Shown one piece after another: positions 1-8,777 of a DNA stretch of 56,507 bases; positions within the stretch are counted from its first letter, which is position 1, and every line of letters starts with the position of its first letter. The notes beneath the pieces are model-generated. The model was not told the DNA's origin. It saw nothing but the letters and a program-made list of their open reading frames with translations, and made no database searches. This DNA is from Hahella sp. (GTDB taxonomy: Bacteria > Pseudomonadota > Gammaproteobacteria > Pseudomonadales > Oleiphilaceae): the NCBI GenBank assembly GCA_028280065.1, contig JANQMN010000090.1, positions 1 to 56,507 on the forward strand, in the 5' to 3' direction. The position numbers and the translations under genes are program-made.

Positions 1-123
1 TGCCACAATAAGGCGCATTTCGCAGGGAATGTCGCCTACCTTGCCAAGAAGTGCAACACCATTGTGGTGAATCTGAGGGCCACCCGGAGGGCGAGCCGCG
101 AATCGGCTTTCAGTATTCTATGA
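1..123 (+). CDS. Possible 3' end of an upstream gene (partial)
   Basis: Frame 1 is open from the window edge to a TGA at 121-123 and would encode a 40-residue C-terminus. I do not recognise the peptide. Forty open codons can occur by chance, so this is only a possible gene end. Its strand agrees with the next gene, which begins 33 bases later. Confidence 0.3.
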   Translation, partial: CHNKAHFAGNVAYLAKKCNTIVVNLRATRRASRESAFSIL

Positions 124-156
124 TCGCCTTGTGGATAGAGAAGTAGGAATTTAACT

Positions 157-1659
157 GTGAGAAACGGATCAATAAGAAGTTTTTGTTACAAGCGGTTATT
201 TTTGTTTGTCGTATTGTTCTCTGTTGCCGGTACAGTTTCCGGCGATGAATTTATTTCACCAGTTGCCCCTACAGAACAATCGGCGGTAAAAACCCCCGCA
301 TATTTCCCTGAGTCAAATGACAAAGTCGTACTACGCAAAGGCGCTTATCAGCTAAATAGCCGTCCGTTAGTTATAGACGCTGGTGGTAAAGTTAGTGACG
401 TGGAGCTCTCAAAAGTCAAGAGAACTAAATATGAAACCTGGATTGTAGAAAATCGCTATATTCAGGCAACACTTTTACCTGCCTATGGTGGACGCATTCT
501 TTCCTTGATAAATAAAACGACGGGACATGAAACGCTTTATCAGAATCCGGTTGCTTCGGCTTATGGTATCGGCGAGGGAAACTTTCTGCATGATTGGCTG
601 CAAATCGTCGGGGGTATTTTTCCAACCTATGGCCCAGAGCATGGTAAAGCCTGGAATTTGCCCTGGCAGTTAGACGTCGTCACACGTTCTGAAGAGAAGG
701 TCACGATTGCCATGCGTTGGAAAGATACTCAAGAAGTGGATGTGCCGCATCGATTTGTAAATTATGGCAAAGCTAATGGCTTGGAGATTACTTACGAAGT
801 GAGTTTGAAAGCCGGCAGAGCAGCACTGGATACCCGGATCTCAATAAAAAATCCTACTGCGGCTCACGTAGACTATGAATATTGGACCAACGTATCGTTA
901 GCCCCTGGGTCTGCAGTCGGAAGCTCCAAAGCCACGAGTGGGGCAGAAATAGTCTATCCACTTGATTTTGTATCGTCTTCCTGGTGTCTGTTTGAAGCCC
1001 GTTGTGAGGAGACAAGTTTCATTGAAACCATGACGACTTTCGATGGTATTTTTAAGTTTGACAAGTTACGGCATTTTGCGAACTGGAAGGATTGGGGGAT
1101 CTTCTATGCCTGGCCAGATATGGCATTGCGCAACTTTTGGGGAGTCATAAATCAGAACAATATAGAAGGTCTTATTCGTATCGCAGACAATCAGATGACC
1201 AAGGGCATGAAAATATGGACGTTTGGATATCACACCACAAGAACAATGACTGCCGAGCCCGAAAGATATTTTTATCGCCCTTTTATCGAACTTTGGGCCG
1301 GTAATGTCGAGGAGTTCTTCCGTTCTACATCTATTCATCCAAATCAGGTTCACCGGCAAAAGGAAGTGTATGCTCCTACTGTCGGGTTAACCAATATCAC
1401 CCATGCCAACGATAATTTTGTGGCACAATTGGAAAGTATCGGAGAAGATGTTGTCGCCAAGGTCTATCCATTGTATCCGGGACAAAGACTAACCTATGAA
1501 CTTAACCGGAATGGCGCTAACGTTTTGGTTATAGAAGAGATCAGTATTCCGGATCAGCCAGTGACTCTGCGGACAAAAAATAACAGTGACGGTGAAATAA
1601 AAGTGCGGGTACTGACTCAATCAGGCAATGAGATATTTACCCTATCGAGTTCCCGGTAG
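157..1659 (+). CDS. Secreted DUF5107-like (mutarotase-fold) protein
   Basis: A 500-residue protein with an N-terminal signal peptide (basic start, then hydrophobic LFLFVVLFSVAGTVSG, residues about 15-30). From about residue 95 it carries the pattern ENRYIQATLLPAYGGRI followed by TTGHETLYQNP. This resembles DUF5107-type domains, which have a galactose-mutarotase-like beta-sandwich and are often found in carbohydrate-utilisation loci. The start is a GTG and no good ATG alternative is visible. It is convergent with the TonB receptor, with stops only 15 bases apart. A role in carbohydrate binding or turnover is inferred from family resemblance and from the neighbouring glycan locus. No catalytic residue can be assigned. 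Confidence 0.6.
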   Translation: MRNGSIRSFCYKRLFLFVVLFSVAGTVSGDEFISPVAPTEQSAVKTPAYFPESNDKVVLRKGAYQLNSRPLVIDAGGKVSDVELSKVKRTKYETWIVENRYIQATLLPAYGGRILSLINKTTGHETLYQNPVASAYGIGEGNFLHDWLQIVGGIFPTYGPEHGKAWNLPWQLDVVTRSEEKVTIAMRWKDTQEVDVPHRFVNYGKANGLEITYEVSLKAGRAALDTRISIKNPTAAHVDYEYWTNVSLAPGSAVGSSKATSGAEIVYPLDFVSSSWCLFEARCEETSFIETMTTFDGIFKFDKLRHFANWKDWGIFYAWPDMALRNFWGVINQNNIEGLIRIADNQMTKGMKIWTFGYHTTRTMTAEPERYFYRPFIELWAGNVEEFFRSTSIHPNQVHRQKEVYAPTVGLTNITHANDNFVAQLESIGEDVVAKVYPLYPGQRLTYELNRNGANVLVIEEISIPDQPVTLRTKNNSDGEIKVRVLTQSGNEIFTLSSSR

Positions 1660-1674
1660 ATCGCAGCTCCACGG

Positions 1675-3717
1675 TTAGAACCGCAATCTATAGCCCAGCG
1701 CTGGGATGATACCCAGCCCTTCCGTTTCTTCGATATATACAGGATCGTTGACGGATTCCACGCGGTCGTAATCCAAGCTCCGGTCGGTGACGTTTTTCTG
1801 GTTGGTTGCATTGATAATGTCCAGGATCAACTCTCCAGGATAGTTTCCTATAGGTAGATCCCATTTGAAGCGTATATCGAGACGCAAATAGGTTGGTAGC
1901 CTTTCTGAGTAAGGCTCCCCATAAAGTGGAAGCACACTGTCTTCGAAGAAAGGATTCTCCTGTATACCAACGATCGGGGTATAGGCCGCACCGCTACGAA
2001 CGGTCCAACGCCAGGACAGGTTGAGTTTTTCGGTCCATTGATAATTCAGAACCCAGTTGAACATCATTGGCGTGTCAAGATAGTAGTCCCGGGTTTCACC
2101 ATTCCTTTTGTTGGTGCGCTCGCTTTTGGCGTAGCTGAACGATAGCCAGGAATACCAATTGTCGGTAAGCTCTTTGTCAACGAATAGTTCAATGCCGTAT
2201 GCTTTGCCTTCAACATCATTGCTATAGAGCAAGTCAGCGTCAGGTTGATCTTCTTGAAGGGCAAGAGGCAAATTGTCAAATGTCTTGTAATAGGTCTCCA
2301 GGGACCAGCTCCAGCCATAGTCGAGGCTGTTTTCCAATCCAATACTGAAATGCTCCGATTCCGGCGATTTGAGATTTGGATTCCCCAGTTTTGGCAGAAC
2401 GAAACCCAGATCCGGAAAACGGTTGTATTTCCCGGTTTTGGTGGTCAATGTCCAGTTTTTGCCGAGTAAGAAGCGTAAGCTGGTTCGCGGATTGGTGAAG
2501 GACTCTTCGGTGTAATCATTGGTTTGCCATTGGGCGCCAATGTTCCATTCAAGCCAGTCGGTTAGCATCCAGCTATCGTTTATGTACAGAACGTATTCCC
2601 TGGCGTCCAATGAATCCTGGTCCTGAATACGCCCCCGCCGATTCAAATCGCAATCCGCGTCAAACTCCGTGCATACGAACAGAATCAGATCATAGGTATA
2701 GGTAAACTTGTAATCCTTTACCGTAGCGCCGAGTGTAATGGTTTGGCTATCGGTTACCGGCATAGAATAGCGCGCTTTCAACGTGTTTTGCTCAAATTCA
2801 GTGCGGGAGAAGAAATCATCGCCCCAGTCGACGGCAGAGGAATCCTTCAGGTGGCCGAAACCTACCTTCAGATACTTTCCATCACCGCCGTAGTGATCCC
2901 AGATAATGCTTTGTCCATTGAACTCCGTTTCGAGAGAGGCATCCCCTTCAAAATCCGGGTTGCTTCGAACGAAATCGGATTCCCGGCTAAATTCCGCATC
3001 GGCGGTATCAGTCGCGCCATTGGCCGATATTGTTAGTTTATTTGCTGAATTGACTTCCCAAAGATACTTAAACTGGTAATCCTCATCCTGGGGAACGTTG
3101 GTGATCTTAACGCCATCCTCTTCTTCGTTATCCGGAATAAACAAATGGATCAGGCTTTTCCGGTAGGAGGCATAGAAAGCGCTGTTCTCAGTGATCCCTG
3201 ACTCGATAAACAGCCCTGAACGGAGCATTGAAAAGTCTGCGATTCCGGAGAACTCCTGATTCTTCGGGTCCCGCAAGCTGATGTCGAATACCGCGCCGGT
3301 TACATCCGCGTACTCGGGGCCATAGCCCGAGGCATGTAGTTGAAAGCCCTGCAGAATGGATTCATGAAATACCGAAGTGGAAAATTCGTGGAATACATAA
3401 CCGGCAGGTAAAAAATCGACGACAAAGCTATTGTCTTCCGGGCTTGAGCCGCGGACAGCGGGCTCTCCACTGTCGCCGTCAGAATACACGACTCCCGGCA
3501 GACTAAAGACCGCACCCAACGGATCGCCCAGTGCACCGGGAATTTCGACCAGCTTCTTCGCGTCGTCGGATATCTCTGTTTTGTCTTCGAGGGGCTTGCC
3601 TTCTACGATAACCACCTCAGGTTCAAACGCGTCTTCTGACAATGCCGCGAAAGGGAATGCGAGCAAACAGATTGCATAGATAAGAGAAACTAAGCGAGTG
3701 GGGTTGATGGAAATCAT
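1675..3717 (-). CDS. TonB-dependent outer-membrane receptor
   Basis: A 680-residue outer-membrane protein. It has a signal peptide (residues about 1-27), a TonB-box-like stretch EVVIVEG just after it, and a plug domain (about 35-160) with the typical LPGVVYSDGD and AVRGSSPEDNSFVVD motifs. A long beta-barrel follows and ends in a terminal phenylalanine (LGYRLRF), as expected for BAM-dependent barrels. It is short for the family but looks complete. It is read away from the sugar ABC permease gene and shares a 617-bp upstream region with it, which contains three tandem 19-bp repeats. Import of an oligosaccharide or another TonB ligand is plausible. The substrate cannot be read from sequence. Confidence 0.9.
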   Translation of the reverse strand: MISINPTRLVSLIYAICLLAFPFAALSEDAFEPEVVIVEGKPLEDKTEISDDAKKLVEIPGALGDPLGAVFSLPGVVYSDGDSGEPAVRGSSPEDNSFVVDFLPAGYVFHEFSTSVFHESILQGFQLHASGYGPEYADVTGAVFDISLRDPKNQEFSGIADFSMLRSGLFIESGITENSAFYASYRKSLIHLFIPDNEEEDGVKITNVPQDEDYQFKYLWEVNSANKLTISANGATDTADAEFSRESDFVRSNPDFEGDASLETEFNGQSIIWDHYGGDGKYLKVGFGHLKDSSAVDWGDDFFSRTEFEQNTLKARYSMPVTDSQTITLGATVKDYKFTYTYDLILFVCTEFDADCDLNRRGRIQDQDSLDAREYVLYINDSWMLTDWLEWNIGAQWQTNDYTEESFTNPRTSLRFLLGKNWTLTTKTGKYNRFPDLGFVLPKLGNPNLKSPESEHFSIGLENSLDYGWSWSLETYYKTFDNLPLALQEDQPDADLLYSNDVEGKAYGIELFVDKELTDNWYSWLSFSYAKSERTNKRNGETRDYYLDTPMMFNWVLNYQWTEKLNLSWRWTVRSGAAYTPIVGIQENPFFEDSVLPLYGEPYSERLPTYLRLDIRFKWDLPIGNYPGELILDIINATNQKNVTDRSLDYDRVESVNDPVYIEETEGLGIIPALGYRLRF

Positions 3718-3850
3718 AAGTATTCCGGGAAAAAATTCGCTGGTGACTGGCCGGGAATATAGATTGACTAGCTTAATCCAGGCTTAACTTTAGGATTAAT
3801 GGCCAGCGAATATACGAGATAGCTTTTTCCCTAAATCACATCTCCATTTT

Positions 3851-3907
3851 TTGCGTTATAAGATAAGCCTTGCGAAATAAAACAAACTTTGCGAAATAAA
3901 ATAAACC
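3851..3907. repeat. Three tandem 19-bp direct repeats (iteron-like)
   Basis: Three head-to-tail 19-bp units start at 3851, 3870 and 3889, each beginning TTGCG. Units 2 and 3 match at 17 of 19 positions and units 1 and 3 at 15 of 19. The 19-bp period is close to two helical turns, so a protein bound to each unit would sit on the same DNA face. The array lies 134-190 bases upstream of the TonB receptor start and about 430 bases upstream of the permease start. An operator array is the likeliest reading. An origin-type iteron is not supported by any replication gene nearby. Confidence 0.75.
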
Positions 3908-4209
3908 TGACAACAGATTGCATAATTTCCTTCCAAACTGGCCCTTGCCAGTATCTGAACGGGTTCGAATACGGGCGTTTCCAAGTGATAAATTTGTTCT
4001 TGTAGTCTTCCTGGTGGAAACGGATGAGAAGATTCGAGTCCTTGGGGAAGGACCTCTCTTTAGAATTGAAAGCCTTTATAAAACAATGGATTATATTTTT
4101 AGTCCTAAAGTTCTGAAGAGCTTGTGTGTATCTGGATAGATCGTATTTCGATGTAAACAAAAAAGCAAAAGTGATCCCAAAAAAAGTAAATGCCCTTTTT
4201 TCTACGATA

Positions 4210-4235
4210 TGTAAATTTATAAACAGAAATTTACA
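4210..4235. promoter_or_regulatory. Palindrome upstream of ABC permease gene
   Basis: Arms TGTAAATTT (4210-4218) and AAATTTACA (4227-4235) are perfect inverse complements around an 8-base centre, 100 bases upstream of the permease start. It could be a dimeric regulator's operator in the sugar operon promoter. AT-rich arms of this length occur by chance now and then. Confidence 0.4.
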
Positions 4236-4334
4236 AGAGCAGCATGATGCAGGGCGTTAGAGATCTTTACATTTGCAAGGATGAGTTCGCACTGAGCTGT
4301 TCTGAAACCGATAATAACCGATAGGACAATTATA

Positions 4335-5321
4335 ATGAGTGTCGTTGACTCTCGAGCAGAAGAGGCGCCGGCAATGGTAGCGCCTACCGTTAAGCGACTT
4401 AGAAAAAAGTACAGGCGTCAAGACTGGGCGCCCTATGTGTTTATCAGTCCCTTCTTTATTCTATTCGGCTGCTTCGGGCTCTTTCCGCTGATCTTTTCCA
4501 TCTATTTGGCATTTCAATACTGGGACCCGGCATCAGGCCTGAATGCTATGGAGTATGTCGGCTGGGAAAACTTCTATTATGTTCTCACTGACGAGTGGTT
4601 CTTGGATAGCCTCTATAACACCGTATGGATAACGGTGGTGTCCAGCGTCCCGATGCAACTGGTGGCATTGCCTCTGGCCTTCTTTTTACATACCGCTTAT
4701 CGCCGTTGGCGCAACGTTTTTAGCGGAATTTACTTTCTGCCCTTTATCACCTCTACGGTTGCCATCACTCTGGTTTTTAACTCCATGTTTTCAAAGGATT
4801 TCGGCGTGTTTAATTCGATGCTGACGTGGCTAGGGAGTTTTCCGCTGCTGGAATACGTTTTTCCTAGCGATAATATCGACTGGTTTGATCAAGAGCACCT
4901 GCGTTGGACCATCGCTTTCATTGTCTGGTGGCGCTTTACCGGCTGGATAACGGTGCTTTACCTGGCGGCGTTACAGACCATTCCGAATGATCTCTACGAA
5001 GCGTCGTCCATCGACGGCGCAAGTACTTGGCAGCAATTCTGGCACATCGCCGTGCCCATGGTTAAACCCATGCTGTATTTCACCATCTCCATGAACATCA
5101 TCTTCGGCCTCCAGATATTCGAGGAGCCCTTCATTATGGTTGGCGTCACCGGAGGAGTGGGGCAGATGGGTAAAACCGCCGCGATGCATATGTATTCCAC
5201 GGCCTTTGTCGATAGTGACTTCGGCACGGCCTCTGCCATCGCCTGGTTACTGTTCTTGTTTATCGCCGTTATCGCGCTGATTAATAACCGAATTTTTGCA
5301 AAAAGCGGAATGGAGAAGTAG
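4335..5321 (+). CDS. Sugar ABC transporter permease, MalF/UgpA-type
   Basis: A 328-residue inner-membrane protein with six predicted membrane segments. The N-terminus is long and basic, and the first segment starts near APYVFISPFFILFG (residues about 33-46). The EAA loop that contacts the ATPase is visible as EASSIDGASTWQQFWHIAVP (about 223-242). This is the first of a permease pair typical of carbohydrate-uptake ABC importers. The next permease starts within three bases of its stop. No ATPase gene is in this cluster; the fitting one is at 40638-41735. Xylo-oligosaccharide import is inferred from the adjacent GH26 gene and the xylose genes elsewhere in the window. Confidence 0.92.
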   Translation: MSVVDSRAEEAPAMVAPTVKRLRKKYRRQDWAPYVFISPFFILFGCFGLFPLIFSIYLAFQYWDPASGLNAMEYVGWENFYYVLTDEWFLDSLYNTVWITVVSSVPMQLVALPLAFFLHTAYRRWRNVFSGIYFLPFITSTVAITLVFNSMFSKDFGVFNSMLTWLGSFPLLEYVFPSDNIDWFDQEHLRWTIAFIVWWRFTGWITVLYLAALQTIPNDLYEASSIDGASTWQQFWHIAVPMVKPMLYFTISMNIIFGLQIFEEPFIMVGVTGGVGQMGKTAAMHMYSTAFVDSDFGTASAIAWLLFLFIAVIALINNRIFAKSGMEK

Positions 5322-5323
5322 TG

Positions 5324-6175
5324 ATGAGTGTGTCCGCTGTGAATGAGAATCGTAAATCCGCCGCTACCATGATGGGCTACCTGATTGTGTTTGCCGGCGC
5401 CGTTCTGATGCTTATGCCTTTTTGGTTCATGTTCGTGTTTGCCACGCACACGAGCTCGGACATCCTGTCCGTTCCACCCCCCGTTTGGTTCGGTTCGGCG
5501 CTTGAACAGAATCTGCAGGTGTTGTTTGAGCGGCTTCCGTTCTTTTGGAACAACTTTGCCATGAGCCTCTATGTCGCTGGTTTGACGACGGTACTGAATC
5601 TGTTGTTCTGCGCCATGGCAGGTTATGCCTTTGCTATGTATGAATTCAAAGGCAAGGGACTCGCTTTCGCCATCGTGATGGGGACTTTATTACTCCCACA
5701 ATTTCTTGGTTTGATTCCCAGCGTACTGGTGATGTCCTGGTTGGGTTGGCTAAACGAGCCACGAGCGCTCTATGTGCCTGCTGCCTGTACCGCTATCGGT
5801 GTGTTCATGATGCGTCAATACATCGCATCCGCTATTCCCAAAGAGCTTTTGGATGCAGCACGGATTGATGGCTGCGGCGAGTTCGGTATTTTCTTTCGTA
5901 TTGTCGTTCCTCTTTTGGGACCGGCCTTTGGGACTCTCGGGCTCATCACCTTTATCGGCTCTTGGAACAACTTTATGGGGCCTTTGGTCATTATGCGCGA
6001 CATGGAACGTTTTACGGTGCCGCTGGCATTAAGGGCCTTAAATGGCATGGGGGATGTGCCTTGGGGAGCCATATCGGTGGGTTCGGCTCTTGCCACGTTG
6101 CCGATGATCGTTATGTTCGTGTTTGCGTCAAAGCGTTTTATCCAGGGTATGACCGCCGGTGCGATTAAGGGTTAG
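5324..6175 (+). CDS. Sugar ABC transporter permease, MalG/UgpE-type
   Basis: Second permease of the pair, about 283 residues, with six predicted membrane segments and the EAA loop DAARIDGCGEFGIFFRIVVP near residue 185. I chose ATG 5324 over the GTG at 5321, because GGAGAAG at 5312-5318 gives it better spacing. It begins two bases after the previous stop, so the two are probably translationally coupled. The pair would form the membrane channel with the binding protein at 9449 and an ATPase such as the one at 40638. Confidence 0.92.
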   Translation: MSVSAVNENRKSAATMMGYLIVFAGAVLMLMPFWFMFVFATHTSSDILSVPPPVWFGSALEQNLQVLFERLPFFWNNFAMSLYVAGLTTVLNLLFCAMAGYAFAMYEFKGKGLAFAIVMGTLLLPQFLGLIPSVLVMSWLGWLNEPRALYVPAACTAIGVFMMRQYIASAIPKELLDAARIDGCGEFGIFFRIVVPLLGPAFGTLGLITFIGSWNNFMGPLVIMRDMERFTVPLALRALNGMGDVPWGAISVGSALATLPMIVMFVFASKRFIQGMTAGAIKG

Positions 6176-6178
6176 GGT

Positions 6179-7288
6179 ATGAAACTTTTTATTACTCTGT
6201 TAAAGCTGTCTGAGGTGTGTCGTGCAAAGCATGCAGGCTTACTATTGTTCTCAGCAATAGGCTGTATCTTGTCGTGTATTGCGTTGGCGAGTAGTAAAGC
6301 CCTTTTCGAACCGGCGGACGGGAAAACGCTACTTTTTATCGGTCAAGAAAAAGGGGAGATTGCCAGCTATTGGGAACAGGTTGGCCCCGCGGCGGGTTAT
6401 ATGCTGTACACCAATCTTAGTTCTCTGGAAGGAATGGATTCCGCTCACCAGGGCAAGGGTTGCTCTGATAGCGGAGTCATGTCCTATGAGGATTGGTTGC
6501 AGAACTATCCGAACACGGCGGTACAAATAGGCCTGTATATGGTTGGGCAACTACCGGATGTTATCTCCGGCGATCTGGATATTCTTATCGAGGAGCTTGC
6601 CGAAAAGTTAAGGGCCTCGGACCGACCGGTGTTTCTGCGTATCGGCTATGAGTTTGACGGACCTTGGAATCGCTATGATTCAGACCTCTACAAACGGGCA
6701 TACCGGCGCCTTGTCAGGATTTTTCGCGGTGAAAAACTGGCTGAAATGCCAGCTGCAATTAAACCTGTAGCAAACGTTGCGTTTGTATGGCACTCCGCCG
6801 CCTACAACCGTTATCAAAATAAACCGCTGCATGCTTGGTATCCAGGCGATGAATATGTCGATTGGATTGGTCTGAGCTGGTTCCACTGGGGAAATTCAAA
6901 CGACAATGCCGCAGCCGACCAGGCCAGAGATGAAGTCGTCCGTTTTGCCGATCAACGAAGCAAACCATTGATGATTGCGGAAGCTGCGCCTAAGCGATAT
7001 TTCGAAGCAGACAAATCCGACGCTTGGCAAGGTTGGCACCAGCCCGTGCTGGAGTGGATCGCTGCCAATAACGTGAAGGCCTACAGCTACATCAATCAGA
7101 ATTGGAACACCATGCCCCAGTGGCGGGACGCCTTCTGTGGGAATGGCGCTGATTGGGGAGATACCCGCATTCAGAAACCCGATAGCAAGATTTTAAAAAC
7201 CTGGCAAGAAGCGGTGCAGTCTGACCGCTACTTGCTGCAAGGCGAAGGACTGCTGCGCGCAATCAACTTCAAAAAAAATGAGGAGTAG
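6179..7288 (+). CDS. GH26-type endo-xylanase, resembling beta-1,3-xylanases
   Basis: A 369-residue secreted hydrolase. The sequence LRIGYEFDGPWNRY places a likely acid/base glutamate at E158, and LMIAEAAP places a likely nucleophile at E268. Both fit clan GH-A family 26. The FIGQ start of the fold, LYMVGQLP, and GYEFDGPWN in place of the mannanase-type HE-rich motif look more like marine beta-1,3-xylanases than GH26 mannanases (from family knowledge, not a search). The N-terminus is hydrophobic over residues about 19-38 and has a possible lipobox around C29, so it may be secreted or lipid-anchored. It starts three bases after the permease stop, so it belongs to the transport operon. The substrate call is the uncertain part; the family call is firmer. 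Confidence 0.75.
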   Translation: MKLFITLLKLSEVCRAKHAGLLLFSAIGCILSCIALASSKALFEPADGKTLLFIGQEKGEIASYWEQVGPAAGYMLYTNLSSLEGMDSAHQGKGCSDSGVMSYEDWLQNYPNTAVQIGLYMVGQLPDVISGDLDILIEELAEKLRASDRPVFLRIGYEFDGPWNRYDSDLYKRAYRRLVRIFRGEKLAEMPAAIKPVANVAFVWHSAAYNRYQNKPLHAWYPGDEYVDWIGLSWFHWGNSNDNAAADQARDEVVRFADQRSKPLMIAEAAPKRYFEADKSDAWQGWHQPVLEWIAANNVKAYSYINQNWNTMPQWRDAFCGNGADWGDTRIQKPDSKILKTWQEAVQSDRYLLQGEGLLRAINFKKNEE

Positions 7289-7444
7289 AGAGCAGGTAAG
7301 GAGCATGAATACCCGGCTAGGCCGGTTTTAGGCGGGTTCAACTCACCCAAGGATTCCGAAGCCACAGGTGAGAGAACCCTGAATCCCAAGACGTCCGGCT
7401 GCAACCGGAAAGTCAAGGAACACAAAACAATAAGGTAGTGTGCA

Positions 7445-8692
7445 ATGAAGAAACGTCAATTTCAAGCAACACGATTTGGTATCGCTGCAATCTCACTTGC
7501 AGCCATGATAGGTACGGCTCAAGCAGATATTACCTGGAACGGACTGGGTTCCGGACGTTTAGGTTATGTCGGCCGGGATGGCATGGCTGAAGGGTTTGAC
7601 GAAGATTTTAACGTCATTTCCGGTAACTTTACGCTGTTCTTGGACGGTAACCGTAACCTGGGCAAAGGTTACCGCGCCGGTTTCGGTTGTGTCACGGTGG
7701 CAACGACCGCAAGCGGAGCAATGGCCGGTTTTGCCAATGGAACGCTTCCCGTCACCCATGCCTGGCACGATGTTTTTGCCGGCCAGGAGGATTTCGGAAG
7801 CAATGCCGATGGCGGCATAGGCGGCGGTTTTGGTTCTTACGGTAACCTCGTCGGTGATGACAAAGGCGTTCTTTGTAACGATGAAGTCAAAGTTTATCTT
7901 GGGACCCCCTATGGGTCTTTCGCCGTCGGTCACCTGATTAATCCGCTAAGAGCAATCTATGACAACGCGACCGTCGATCCCTATTACACCAACGAGCACG
8001 TTTACTACCAATCAGTGGATATTCGCGGTAACGCCCTTCGTTATGGCCATGCCATTGAAGACTTCACCATTGATCTACAGCTCAATGCGCCAAGTTCAGG
8101 TACGTTAGCGAATGAGAATAACGAAAAGAACGGCTTGGCGTTAACCGGCCTGTTTACCTATACCCTGGACGATCATCAGTTCGGTCTGGGCTTTGGGGCT
8201 TTTGATGCCGCTTGGGCGGGGAACAAGTTTGTCGCCCACGATGGCGCAGGAGCGCACGATAGTGCCTTGGGGGCTTATTATCGCGGTTCATTCGGCCCCG
8301 TCGGATTTGCTGTTTCGGCATTGAATGGCGTCATCGAGAATCTATCTGACGAAGGTGGCGATCTTCGTAATATTAGCGATGTTAACGTTAAGCTGACCTA
8401 TCCAACCGGCAAATGGAACTTTATTGCCATTGTCGGTATGGAAAAGGAAGAAGCCGATTTCCGTGGTTATGGCACACCTTTCACCTTTAAGGAAGAAGGC
8501 GTTTCCGTCGCACGAGCTGATATTGAACGGCTCAATATTGATCTCTGGGCGCAATACGACATGGGCAAAGGCGTGAAGTCCTACCTCCGTTTCAATCGCC
8601 TGGAGAAGGAATGGACTTCTCCTGATGATTCCAGTCTGAAAGCCGAAGCGGAAGCTTTCACCTTGGAAACCGGCGTAATGGTGGCTTTCTAG
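7445..8692 (+). CDS. Outer-membrane porin-like beta-barrel
   Basis: A 415-residue protein with a signal peptide ending near AQA (residues about 1-27), a first strand ITWNGLGSGRLGYVGRDG, alternating glycine/aromatic beta-strand patterns throughout, and a terminal phenylalanine (ETGVMVAF). This is the profile of a 16-strand-type general or carbohydrate porin. It is preceded by AAGG at suitable spacing. Its position between the endo-xylanase and the binding protein suggests that it lets oligosaccharides cross the outer membrane. Specificity cannot be read from sequence. Confidence 0.78.
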   Translation: MKKRQFQATRFGIAAISLAAMIGTAQADITWNGLGSGRLGYVGRDGMAEGFDEDFNVISGNFTLFLDGNRNLGKGYRAGFGCVTVATTASGAMAGFANGTLPVTHAWHDVFAGQEDFGSNADGGIGGGFGSYGNLVGDDKGVLCNDEVKVYLGTPYGSFAVGHLINPLRAIYDNATVDPYYTNEHVYYQSVDIRGNALRYGHAIEDFTIDLQLNAPSSGTLANENNEKNGLALTGLFTYTLDDHQFGLGFGAFDAAWAGNKFVAHDGAGAHDSALGAYYRGSFGPVGFAVSALNGVIENLSDEGGDLRNISDVNVKLTYPTGKWNFIAIVGMEKEEADFRGYGTPFTFKEEGVSVARADIERLNIDLWAQYDMGKGVKSYLRFNRLEKEWTSPDDSSLKAEAEAFTLETGVMVAF

Positions 8693-8732
8693 TTGGCGAT
8701 TAACCAAAGAGAAGACCTGAACTGAGCAAATT

Positions 8733-8753
8733 GCCCAATGGCTAGCATTGGGC
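8733..8753 (+). other. Intercistronic hairpin after porin gene
   Basis: GCCCAATG (8733-8740) and CATTGGGC (8746-8753) form a perfect 8-bp stem with a 5-base loop, 40 bases after the porin stop. There is no T-run after it. An mRNA-stability or processing element fits better than a strong terminator. Confidence 0.5.
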
Positions 8754-8777
8754 TTCCAAAACAAGAGGAAAACCTCC

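Larger units (their letters stand above)
3718..4334. promoter_or_regulatory. Divergent regulatory region, TonB receptor / sugar ABC permease
   Basis: This 617-bp AT-rich stretch lies between two divergently read genes and must hold both promoters. The two structures seen, three tandem 19-bp repeats (3851-3907) and a 9-bp-arm palindrome (4210-4235), are listed separately. Short open frames here (for example 3918-4139 plus strand, 3831-4160 minus strand) have no ribosome-binding site or recognisable protein character. I take them as chance. The permease start at 4335 has AGGA about 10 bases upstream. Confidence 0.6.

Noticed and set aside
3851-3907. Iteron-type replication origin
   Set aside because: Three units only, with no replication initiator, partition gene or AT-rich unwinding block linked to them.
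3831-4160. Overlapping open frames on both strands in the TonB/permease intergenic region
   Set aside because: No start signals and random-looking peptides. The minus-strand frame is read across the tandem repeats. Regulatory DNA is the better reading.
4994-5449. 151-codon minus-strand open frame
   Set aside because: It lies fully opposite the two permease genes, has a low-complexity histidine/methionine-rich peptide, and no ribosome-binding site. It is a shadow.
6179-7288. Beta-mannanase as the GH26 product
   Set aside because: The acid/base motif is GYEFDGPW, not the HE-containing mannanase form, and the window holds xylose genes but no mannose genes.
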